Part shown: piece after piece, positions 1 through 6,054 of the stretch
Layout: every line of letters begins with the position of its first letter
How positions within the stretch are numbered: the stretch's first letter is position 1
Origin: Rhodospirillales bacterium
GTDB lineage: Bacteria > Pseudomonadota > Alphaproteobacteria > Acetobacterales > Acetobacteraceae
Direction of reading: 5' to 3'
DNA: 9,367 nt
Assembly: GCA_018971455.1 (NCBI GenBank)
Contig: JAGXAV010000048.1
Location: forward strand, 1-9,367
Position numbers and translations under genes: made by a program
The notes under the pieces: generated by a model
Told to the model about the DNA's origin: nothing
The model's input: only the letters and a program-made list of their open reading frames with translations
Database searches by the model: none

Positions 1-27
1 CCGGCACGGCCATGCTCCGCGCCGCCC

Positions 28-1305
28 TCATTTGACGGCGCCGCGCGGCGAGGGGTTGGCGGCGGCCGCGCCCAGCACGTTGGTCCGGCGGACCTCGGTG
101 ACGTAGGAGAGGATGAGCGACACCCAGACGATGCCGTAGAGCAGCATGAAGCAGCTCGAATAGACGCCGATCAGGTCGAGCAGGATGCCGAACAGGATGG
201 GCAGCAGGAAGCCGCCCAGGCCGCCGGCCAGCCCGACGATGCCGGAGACCGGGCCCATGTTGTCGGGGAAATCATCGCTGAGATATTTGAAGGTCGAGGC
301 CATGCCGCAGGCCAGCGCCACGCCGAGGACGAAGAGCAGCATCGCGAAGCCCCAGGCGGGCAGGGCCAGATGGAACGCGGCGGGCCCGTGGATGGTCTGA
401 ACAACGAAATCGGTTTGCGGATAGGACAGCAGGAACAGGCAGATCCAGGCGACCCACAGCACCCACCAGGTGACGTTGTGGGCGCCGAAGCGGTCCGAGA
501 GATAGCCGCCGAGAGCGCGCAGCACGCCCGCCGGCAGCGCGAAGCTCGCGGCCATCAGCGCCGCCTCGCCGATCGGGAAATGATAGACGTTGACGAAATA
601 CTGCGGCATCCAGACGGAGACGGCGGTGAAGCCGCCGAAAACGATCGAGTAGTACTGGCAATATTTCCATACCCGCGGATCGCGCAGCACGGCCAGCTGC
701 TGGCGGATCGGCAGGGTGGTCGCGGATCGGCCGGGATCGGGCGCCGACAGCAGCCAGAACAGGGCCGCGACGATCAGCAGGGCGATGGCATAGACCCGCG
801 GCACGCCCTGCCATCCGAAATGGACGATCAGCGGCGGGGCCACGAACATGTTGATGGCGGCCCCCGTCGTTCCGGCACCGAAAACGCCCATCGCCAGGCC
901 CTTCCGCTCCTTGGGGAAGAAGCGCGACGTGTAGGGCGTGCCGACCGCGAAGGAGGCGCCGACCAGGCCGAGCGCCAGCCCGAGCAGCAGAAACTGCCAG
1001 AGCGCCGTTGCGTAGGAGGAGAGCCAGAGCGGCACCGAGCAGCCGACCAGCAGCAGGAACATGACGATGCGGCCGCCGAAGCGGTCCGTCCAGATGCCCA
1101 GGGGCAGGCGGAAGAGGGCGCCGGTCAGCACCGGTGTCGCCGTCAGCAGGCCGAACTCCGAGGCGTTGAGCCCGAGTTCCTTGCGGATCGGAATGCCGGT
1201 CACACCGAACATCAGCCAGGCCGCGAAGCAGATGGCAAAGGCCAGCGTGCTGACCAGCAACACCCGCATCGCGACGCCGGGTGGGATGGGAGCTGCCGTG
1301 TTCAT
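28..1305 (-). CDS. narK: NarK-family nitrate/nitrite transporter (MFS, NNP family)
   Basis: This is a 425-residue inner-membrane protein of the major facilitator superfamily, nitrate/nitrite porter family. It should import nitrate and/or exchange it for nitrite for the reductase encoded next door. About 12 hydrophobic segments span the protein. The two family arginines are visible: R66 in FRLPLG (TM2) and R263 in LRALGGYLSDRFG (TM8). So are Phe119 in GASFA, Tyr219, and the glycine-rich second signature GLAGGLGGFLLP near 358-369. The length fits the shorter NarK1-like type better than the roughly 460-residue E. coli type. The start is the ATG at 1305, with AGGAG (1319-1315) 9 nt upstream and inside the end of the regulator gene. 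The 2-bp gap to that gene suggests coupled translation. One oddity is that the first signature reads GAGTTGAA, where NarK proteins usually have GxGN; Thr146 stands in place of the substrate-contacting Asn. The family call is firm; symport versus antiport is not settled. Confidence 0.93.
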   Translation of the reverse strand: MNTAAPIPPGVAMRVLLVSTLAFAICFAAWLMFGVTGIPIRKELGLNASEFGLLTATPVLTGALFRLPLGIWTDRFGGRIVMFLLLVGCSVPLWLSSYATALWQFLLLGLALGLVGASFAVGTPYTSRFFPKERKGLAMGVFGAGTTGAAINMFVAPPLIVHFGWQGVPRVYAIALLIVAALFWLLSAPDPGRSATTLPIRQQLAVLRDPRVWKYCQYYSIVFGGFTAVSVWMPQYFVNVYHFPIGEAALMAASFALPAGVLRALGGYLSDRFGAHNVTWWVLWVAWICLFLLSYPQTDFVVQTIHGPAAFHLALPAWGFAMLLFVLGVALACGMASTFKYLSDDFPDNMGPVSGIVGLAGGLGGFLLPILFGILLDLIGVYSSCFMLLYGIVWVSLILSYVTEVRRTNVLGAAAANPSPRGAVK

Positions 1306-1307
1306 GC

Positions 1308-2111
1308 TCAGGCTCTCCTGTCGTGCAGAGATGTGATGGGCTCGAAGCCGTCGATCAGCGGGTCGAACGGAAAATGGGCGCGTGCCGCGGTGGCATCGTC
1401 GACATGCACGCTCTCTCCGCGAACCACGATGCCGAACCGCGCCATGGCGGAGAGCGCGCGCGAGAAGGTTTCGCGCGTCATGCCGAGCTGCGAGGCGATC
1501 AGGTATTTCTCCATCGGAAGCCGGATGGTGACCGCGGCCTCCGCGTCACCGAGGAGGGAGGCGATGAAGCACCCCACACGCTCTTCGGCCGATCGCAGCT
1601 TGAGGTTCTTCTCCTGGCGCACCTGGCGGCGGAACTGCGCCGTGAGGCAGCCGAGCACGACCGCACACAGGGCGTGATCGCGCGCCACCGCATCGCGGAA
1701 GGTCTGCGCGGGAATCAGCAGGAGATGCGCCGCCTCATAGACTCGCGCGCGCATCAGATAGGGCCGCGCGCTGATGACCGCCGCGGGAATGACCATGTCG
1801 AACGGGGTCAGAAGCTCGATGAGCGTCTCGGCCCGGCCGCGCACGCCCAGCAGCTCAATGCTGCCGGCGAGCAGGAACTGGGCGAAGACCGGCGTCTCCG
1901 CCTGGTCGAACAGCAGGCTGCCGGCCGGCACCTGATGCAGCACCGCATGGGCCGCCAGCGCCTCGATGGTGTCGGCCGGAACCTGCCCGAGCCAGGAGAT
2001 GCCGCGCAGCGCATCGCGCGCGGCGGTCTGCGGCCGGGAATCGGGCGATGCGGCGGCGCCCGTATCCGGCGGGCGGCGGCTGGACAGGCTGGGAGGCACG
2101 CCGGGTTCCAT
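1308..2111 (-). CDS. Crp/Fnr-family transcriptional regulator, NarR/DNR-like, without Fe-S cysteines
   Basis: This is a 267-residue regulator. A proline/serine-rich leader (about 1-30) is followed by a cyclic-nucleotide-type beta-roll (about 35-145, including VPAGSLLFDQ and LLAGSIELLG), a long dimerisation helix (about 145-185) and a C-terminal winged helix-turn-helix (about 195-240). The recognition helix reads MTRETFSRAL. Its E214-x-x-S217-R218 pattern is the one FNR uses to read TTGAT half-sites. The only cysteines are C149, C155 and C181, in or near the dimerisation helix. The N-terminal cysteine cluster that holds the 4Fe-4S cluster of FNR is absent, as in NarR, NNR and DNR. I chose the ATG at 2111, with a weak GGAAA upstream. 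The frame stays open to GTG 2201/ATG 2198, but those starts have no ribosome-binding site and would put an operator-like palindrome inside the gene. It is co-directional with narK and divergent from narG, so it is probably the local activator. The exact subfamily is an inference. Confidence 0.88.
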   Translation of the reverse strand: MEPGVPPSLSSRRPPDTGAAASPDSRPQTAARDALRGISWLGQVPADTIEALAAHAVLHQVPAGSLLFDQAETPVFAQFLLAGSIELLGVRGRAETLIELLTPFDMVIPAAVISARPYLMRARVYEAAHLLLIPAQTFRDAVARDHALCAVVLGCLTAQFRRQVRQEKNLKLRSAEERVGCFIASLLGDAEAAVTIRLPMEKYLIASQLGMTRETFSRALSAMARFGIVVRGESVHVDDATAARAHFPFDPLIDGFEPITSLHDRRA

Positions 2112-2162
2112 TCGTTTCCGTTCTGCGGGCGGGCACGGCCTGCACCCCGGGGGAGGCGCCGA

Positions 2163-2182
2163 GACGTGATTCAGGTCACGTC
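2163..2182. promoter_or_regulatory. Crp/Fnr-type palindrome, probable second operator
   Basis: The sequence is GACGTGA-TTCAGG-TCACGTC, a perfect inverted repeat with 7-bp arms and a 6-bp spacer. Its core, CGTGA-N6-TCACG, differs from the CRP consensus TGTGA-N6-TCACA at two positions. The 14-bp core at 2166-2179 also matches the reverse complement of the FNR box at 2210-2223 at 11 of 14 positions, including the spacer. The two centres lie 44 bp apart. It sits 52 bp upstream of the chosen start of the regulator gene. The binding protein is unknown; the local regulator or a Crp homologue is the likely candidate. Confidence 0.6.
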
Positions 2183-2187
2183 CTCTA
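2182..2187 (-). promoter_or_regulatory. Possible -10 element for the regulator-narK operon
   Basis: Read on the minus strand this is TAGAGG, matching 3 of 6 bases of TATAAT. It is called only because of its position. If it is the -10 box, transcription would start near 2175 and the centre of the FNR box (2216.5) would fall at -41.5, the normal class II activator position. The match is weak and there is no independent support. Confidence 0.22.
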
Positions 2188-2209
2188 GCGCGTCTCATCA
2201 CGCGGCGAA

Positions 2210-2223
2210 TTGATCTGAATCAA
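2210..2223. promoter_or_regulatory. Perfect FNR/ANR/DNR-type box (anaerobox)
   Basis: TTGAT-CTGA-ATCAA matches the FNR-family consensus TTGAT-N4-ATCAA at all ten specified bases. It lies in the divergent region, with its centre 94 bp upstream of the narG start. The neighbouring regulator has the ExxSR recognition helix expected for this half-site, and any genomic FNR homologue could also bind. It is the best candidate for oxygen- or nitrogen-oxide-dependent control of narGHJI and perhaps of the divergent operon. Confidence 0.85.
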
Positions 2224-2245
2224 CGCAGCGCCAGGCCGCGGCCGG

Positions 2246-2251
2246 CAGGAT
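2246..2251 (+). promoter_or_regulatory. Possible -10 element of the narG promoter
   Basis: CAGGAT matches TATAAT at the second, fifth and sixth bases. If used, transcription would begin near 2258 and the FNR box centre would lie at -41.5, the spacing of class II FNR-dependent promoters. That would leave a leader of about 53 nt before narG. The call rests mainly on this spacing, since the hexamer itself is a weak match. Confidence 0.35.
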
Positions 2252-2299
2252 CGCCGCCTCGCCATCGGCATCACCCGTCTGGCGGCGGCCGCGAAACGC

Positions 2300-2305
2300 A
2301 GGGAA
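2300..2305 (+). promoter_or_regulatory. Ribosome-binding site of narG
   Basis: AGGGAA lies 5 nt upstream of the ATG at 2311. It supports this start, as does the family N-terminus that follows it (MSHFLDRLTFFK, close to the start of E. coli NarG). Confidence 0.6.
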
Positions 2306-2310
2306 TCCGC

Positions 2311-4161
2311 ATGAGCCATTTTCTCGACCGGCTGACCTTCTTCAAGCGCCAGGCCGGCACATTCTCCAACGGCCACGGCATCACGACCGATGAGCCGCGC
2401 GACTGGGAGGATGGCTACCGGAAGCGCTGGCAGCACGACAAAATCGTGCGGTCCACCCACGGCGTGAACTGCACCGGGTCGTGCTCGTGGAAGATCTACG
2501 TCCAGGGCGGGATCGTCACGTGGGAGACGCAGCAGACCGACTACCCCCGCACACGGCCGGACCTGCCCAACCACGAACCGCGCGGATGCGCGCGCGGGGC
2601 AAGCTATTCTTGGTACCTCTATTCGGCCAATCGCGTGAAGCACCCGATGGTGCGCGGCCATTTGTTGCGGCTCTGGCGCGCGGCGCGGGCGACGCTGCCG
2701 CCGGTGGCGGCCTGGGCCAGCATCGTGGAGAGCCCGCAGAAGCGCGCGAGCTACACAAGCAAGCGCGGGCTGGGCGGCCTCGTGCGCGCGACTTGGGACG
2801 AGGTCAATGAAATCATCGCCGCGGCGAACGCTTATACCATAAAGACCTACGGCCCGGACCGGGTGGTCGGGTTCTCGCCCATCCCGGCGATGTCGATGGT
2901 GTCCTTCGCCGCCGGCGCGCGCTACCTCTCCCTGCTCGGCGGGGTGTGTCTGTCTTTTTATGACTGGTATTGCGATCTGCCCCCGGCGAGCCCGATGACC
3001 TGGGGCGAGCAGACCGACGTGCCGGAAAGTGCCGATTGGTACAATGCCGGATATCTGTTGATCTGGGGTTCCAACGTGCCGCAGACGCGCACGCCGGATG
3101 CGCATTTCTACACCGAGGCGCGCTACAAGGGCGCCAAGAGCGCCGTCATCTCGCCGGATTATGCCGAGGCCACCAAGTTCGCCGATCTGTGGCTGCATCC
3201 CAAGCAGGGCACCGACGCGGCGCTGGCCATGGCGATGGGCCATGTCATCCTGCGCGAATTCCATCTCGATCGGACGGTCCCTTATTTCCAGGATTACGTA
3301 CGGAAATATACCGACCTGCCGATGCTGGTGCGCCTGGTACACAAGGATGGCCGCTATATTCCCGACCGGCTGGTGCGCGCCGACGATTTTGCCGACGGTC
3401 TGGCGGAGGCGAACAATCCGGAATGGAAGACGGTGGCGCTGGACGCCGAGGGCAACCCGGTGGTGCCGCGCGGCTCGGTCGGGTTCCGGTGGGGCGAGCA
3501 GGGGAAGTGGAATCTCGAACAGCGCCGCAGCGATGGCGCGCCGACGGTTCTGCAACTCAGCCAGATCGAGGGGGGTGCCACCGCCGAGGTGGCGTTCCCC
3601 TATTTCGGCGGCGCGGCCAGCAACGGGTTTGCCGCCACCGCGCATCCCGATGTGGTGACGCGCAACGTGCCGGTGTGCACGCTGGCATTGCGGGACGGCG
3701 CTACGCCGGTTGCCACGGTGTTCGATCTGCTCTGCGCCAATTATGGCCTGGACCGCGGCCTTGGCGGCGGTGGCGTGGCCTCGGACTACAACCAGGACGA
3801 GCCCTACACGCCGGCCTGGGCCGAGCACGTGACCGGAGTTCCCCGCGCGCACATCATCCATGTCGCCCGCGAGTTCGCGACCAATGCGGAGACGACGAAC
3901 GGCCGCTCCATGGTGATTCTCGGCGCCGGGGTCAATCACTGGTACCACATGGACATGACGTACCGCGGCATCATCAATCTTCTGGTGCTCTGCGGCTGCG
4001 TCGGCCAGTCCGGCGGCGGGTGGTCGCATTACGTGGGGCAGGAGAAGCTGCGGCCGCAGACCGGCTGGGTTCCGATCACCTTCGGGCTGGATTGGAGCCG
4101 CCCGCCGCGGCACATGAACGGCACCTCGTTCTTCTACGCCCACACCGACCAGTGGCGCTAG
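2311..4161 (+). CDS. narG: NarG N-terminal half (Fe-S cluster FS0 and Mo ligand region)
   Basis: This is the 616-residue open half upstream of the amber codon. It contains the RSTHGVNCTGSCSW segment with H50, C54 and C58, plus C93 in EPRGCARG. These are the His/Cys ligands of the FS0 4Fe-4S cluster, unusual for its histidine ligand in this family. The segment FYDWYCDLPPASP (216-228) holds D222, the counterpart of the aspartate that ligates molybdenum in E. coli NarG. Long conserved runs such as WETQQTDYPRTRPDLPNHEP and the stretch after GCVGQSGGGW leave no doubt about the family. If translation simply stops here, the product lacks the C-terminal half and should not form an active enzyme alone. 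The last residues (HTDQWR) are strongly conserved, so the break lies inside the fold and not at a natural C-terminus. Confidence 0.9.
   Translation: MSHFLDRLTFFKRQAGTFSNGHGITTDEPRDWEDGYRKRWQHDKIVRSTHGVNCTGSCSWKIYVQGGIVTWETQQTDYPRTRPDLPNHEPRGCARGASYSWYLYSANRVKHPMVRGHLLRLWRAARATLPPVAAWASIVESPQKRASYTSKRGLGGLVRATWDEVNEIIAAANAYTIKTYGPDRVVGFSPIPAMSMVSFAAGARYLSLLGGVCLSFYDWYCDLPPASPMTWGEQTDVPESADWYNAGYLLIWGSNVPQTRTPDAHFYTEARYKGAKSAVISPDYAEATKFADLWLHPKQGTDAALAMAMGHVILREFHLDRTVPYFQDYVRKYTDLPMLVRLVHKDGRYIPDRLVRADDFADGLAEANNPEWKTVALDAEGNPVVPRGSVGFRWGEQGKWNLEQRRSDGAPTVLQLSQIEGGATAEVAFPYFGGAASNGFAATAHPDVVTRNVPVCTLALRDGATPVATVFDLLCANYGLDRGLGGGGVASDYNQDEPYTPAWAEHVTGVPRAHIIHVAREFATNAETTNGRSMVILGAGVNHWYHMDMTYRGIINLLVLCGCVGQSGGGWSHYVGQEKLRPQTGWVPITFGLDWSRPPRHMNGTSFFYAHTDQWR
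4159..4161 (+). other. narG: In-frame amber codon within narG
   Basis: TAG lies in the narG frame directly after the TGG CGC codons for Trp-Arg, at a conserved tyrosine position. All other complete genes in the window end in TGA, so this is the only TAG used as a stop. The downstream sequence keeps the same frame and full family similarity. Its presence is seen directly; whether it is a real mutation or a base error cannot be told from one sequence. Confidence 0.9.
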
Positions 4162-4163
4162 GA
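4160..4163 (+). promoter_or_regulatory. Shine-Dalgarno-like AGGA that includes two bases of the amber codon
   Basis: The AG of TAG plus the following GA form AGGA, 7 nt before the in-frame ATG at 4171. With a tyrosine codon at the same place (TAC or TAT) this AGGA would not exist. The change that makes the stop therefore also makes a plausible restart signal. The motif is only four bases long, so it is weak alone; its position at a stop codon favours re-initiation by the same ribosome. Confidence 0.4.
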
Positions 4164-4170
4164 AACGCTG

Positions 4171-6054
4171 ATGACATCGGAGATCCTTTCGCCCACGGCG
4201 CCCGATGGGGACTGGTCCGGTTCGATGATCGACTACAATGTGCGCGCCGAGCGCATGGGCTGGTTGCCATCGGCGCCGCAGCTCAAGCAGAATCCGCTCA
4301 CCATCGCCGCGCGCGCCAAGGAGGCGGGGCTGGACGCGAAGGCCTATGTTGCGAAGGCCCTGCGCTCCGGCGAACTCGCCATGTCCTGCCACGATCCGGA
4401 CGATCCGGCGAACTGGCCGCGCAACATGTTCGTCTGGCGCTCCAACCTGCTCGGCTCGTCGGGCAAGGGGCACGAATATTTCCTCAAGCACCTGCTGGGC
4501 ACCAGCAATGGCGTGCTCGGCAAGGACCTCGGCGTCGAGGGGGGCGAGAAGCCGCGGGAGGTGACGTGGCACGAGCGTGCGCCGGAGGGCAAGCTCGACC
4601 TGTTGGTGACGCTGGATTTCCGCATGTCCACCACCTGCGTCTATTCCGACATCGTACTGCCGACGGCGACGTGGTACGAAAAGAACGACATGAACACCTC
4701 GGACATGCACCCGTTCATCCATCCGCTGACCGCCGCGGTGGATCCGGCCTGGGAGTCGCGCACCGACTGGGACATCTACAAGGGTCTTGCGAAAACCTTC
4801 TCCGCCGTCTGCCCCGAGGTGCTGGGCCGCGAGACCGATGTCGTTCTGACGCCGGTGCAGCACGACACTCCCGGCGAACTGGCGCAACCTTACGGCGTGA
4901 GCGACTGGAAGCGTGACGGCAGCGAGGCGGTTCCGGGCCGCACGATGCCGGCGGTCACGGTCGTCGCGCGCGATTACCCGAACCTGCACGCAATGTTCAC
5001 CGCGATCGGGCCGCTGCTGAAGACGCTCGGCAACGGCGGCAAGGGCATTTCGTGGAACACCGCCCATGAGGTGGAGTTCCTTGCCGCCCTGAACGGGGAG
5101 GTGCGCGCCGGGGCCGCGGCCGGACAGCCACGCCTTGAAACGGACATTGACGCCATCGAGGCGATTCTGAGCCTGGCGCCGGAGACCAATGGCGAGGTCG
5201 CCGTCAAGGCCTGGGAGGCGCTCGGGCAGATGACGGGGCTTGACCATAGCCATCTGGCACGCGCCAAGGAGGACGAGAAGATCCGCTTCCGCGACATCGT
5301 CGCCCAGCCGCGCAAGATCATCTCCTCGCCCACCTGGTCGGGCATCGAGAGCGAGAAGGTCTGCTACAATGCCGGCTACACCAATGTTCATGAGCTGATC
5401 CCCTGGCGCACGCTGACCGGTCGTCAGCAGCTCTATCAGGACCATTTGTGGATGCGCGCCTTCGGCGAGGCGCTGGTCACCTGGCGCCCGCCGGTGGACA
5501 CCAAGGCCACCGCGCGGCTGCGCGGCAAGCACGAGAACGGCAACCCGGAGATCGTGCTGAACTTCGTCACCCCGCACCAGAAATGGGGCATCCACAGCAC
5601 CTATACGGACAATCTGCTGATGCTGACGCTCAGCCGCGGCGGTCCGTGCATCTGGATCAGCGAGGCGGATGCGGGCCAGGTCGGCATCGCCGACAATGAC
5701 TGGGTCGAGGCCTACAACACCAACGGGGCGCTGGTGGCGCGCGCCGTGGTCTCCCAGCGCGTCAATCCCGGCATGGTGATGATGTACCACGCGCAGGAGA
5801 AGATCGTGAACATGCCGGGCAGCGAGGTGACCGGGCTGCGCGGGGGCATCCACAATTCGGTGACCCGCGCGGTCCTCAAGCCCACGCATATGATCGGCGG
5901 CTACGCGCAGCAAAGCTATGGCCTGAACTACTACGGCACCGTCGGCTCCAACCGCGATGAGTTCATCATCGTCCGGCGCATGGACAGGGTGGACTGGCTG
6001 GACGGCACGGCCGTGACCCGACAGACCGCGCGCAGGCGGGAGGCCGTGTCATGA
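4171..6054 (+). CDS. narG: NarG C-terminal half (restart at ATG 4171)
   Basis: This 627-residue frame begins 9 nt after the amber codon, in the same frame. It covers the rest of NarG, including IDYNVRAERMGWLPSAPQ, WRSNLLGSSGKGHEY, DMNTSDMHPFIHPL, KEDEKIRFRDI, TNVHELIPWRTLTGRQQLYQ and the C-terminal THMIGGYAQ...NYYGTVGSNRDEF. These are typical of the second half of the catalytic fold and its molybdopterin-binding C-terminal domain. All of it aligns with NarG without visible gaps. ATG 4171 is not a normal NarG start; it matters only if ribosomes restart after the amber codon. The stop TGA overlaps the narH start as ATGA. If read-through occurs instead, the codons at 4162-4170 (Glu-Thr-Leu) join the two halves. 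Confidence 0.8.
   Translation: MTSEILSPTAPDGDWSGSMIDYNVRAERMGWLPSAPQLKQNPLTIAARAKEAGLDAKAYVAKALRSGELAMSCHDPDDPANWPRNMFVWRSNLLGSSGKGHEYFLKHLLGTSNGVLGKDLGVEGGEKPREVTWHERAPEGKLDLLVTLDFRMSTTCVYSDIVLPTATWYEKNDMNTSDMHPFIHPLTAAVDPAWESRTDWDIYKGLAKTFSAVCPEVLGRETDVVLTPVQHDTPGELAQPYGVSDWKRDGSEAVPGRTMPAVTVVARDYPNLHAMFTAIGPLLKTLGNGGKGISWNTAHEVEFLAALNGEVRAGAAAGQPRLETDIDAIEAILSLAPETNGEVAVKAWEALGQMTGLDHSHLARAKEDEKIRFRDIVAQPRKIISSPTWSGIESEKVCYNAGYTNVHELIPWRTLTGRQQLYQDHLWMRAFGEALVTWRPPVDTKATARLRGKHENGNPEIVLNFVTPHQKWGIHSTYTDNLLMLTLSRGGPCIWISEADAGQVGIADNDWVEAYNTNGALVARAVVSQRVNPGMVMMYHAQEKIVNMPGSEVTGLRGGIHNSVTRAVLKPTHMIGGYAQQSYGLNYYGTVGSNRDEFIIVRRMDRVDWLDGTAVTRQTARRREAVS
6038..6043 (+). promoter_or_regulatory. 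Ribosome-binding site of narH
   Basis: GGGAGG lies 7 nt before the narH ATG at 6051, within the last codons of narG. It is strong enough to start narH directly as well as through the ATGA overlap. Confidence 0.7.

Larger units (their letters stand above)
2311..6054 (+). pseudogene. narG: narG, nitrate reductase alpha subunit, interrupted by one in-frame amber codon
   Basis: Taken as one unit, this is the catalytic subunit of membrane-bound nitrate reductase. It reduces nitrate to nitrite at a Mo-bisMGD centre in the cytoplasm. The reading frame is continuous from 2311 to the TGA at 6052-6054 except for a TAG at 4159-4161. Around it the protein reads HTDQWR-stop-ETLMTSEILSP. Related NarG proteins have QWRYET there, so the amber codon replaces a tyrosine codon (one base change from TAC or TAT). 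There is no frameshift or gap, and read-through would give 1247 residues, matching the E. coli length as I recall it. No other damage is visible on either side, and narHJI are intact. I label it a pseudogene because of the stop. Read-through, suppression, two-piece expression or a base-call error remain possible; the two halves are listed separately. Confidence 0.8.

Noticed and set aside
1..27. A possible minus-strand gene start downstream of narK (ATG at 13, reading MAVP).
   Set aside because: Only 13 coding bases lie in the window and the GGAG is one base from the ATG, too close to be a good ribosome-binding site. A second narK or other operon gene may follow, but it cannot be supported here.
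370..1677. A 435-residue plus-strand open frame across narK and the regulator gene.
   Set aside because: It runs opposite two genes with clear motifs, and its composition (R, Q, E, A, G repeats) is typical of a shadow frame.
2112..2201. A 30-residue N-terminal extension of the regulator (GTG 2201 or ATG 2198) containing CRPC at residues 20-23, which recalls the FNR Cys20/Cys23 spacing.
   Set aside because: Neither upstream start has a Shine-Dalgarno sequence, the extension would cover the 2163-2182 palindrome, and no counterparts of FNR Cys29 and Cys122 are present. The cysteine spacing is most likely coincidence.
2970..4916. A 648-residue plus-strand frame inside narG that crosses the amber site, as a possible frameshift partner.
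   Set aside because: It is an out-of-frame reading of narG with no family similarity. The true frame resumes directly after the TAG, so no frameshift is needed.
2185..5913. A 1242-residue open frame on the minus strand, antisense to almost all of narG.
   Set aside because: Its codons are in register with narG codons, so it would be closed only by TTA, CTA or TCA in narG. Those codons are avoided in this GC-rich gene, which alone explains the length. The translation is low-complexity (R, H, A, G, P rich) with no recognisable domain, and the plus strand encodes a clear NarG.
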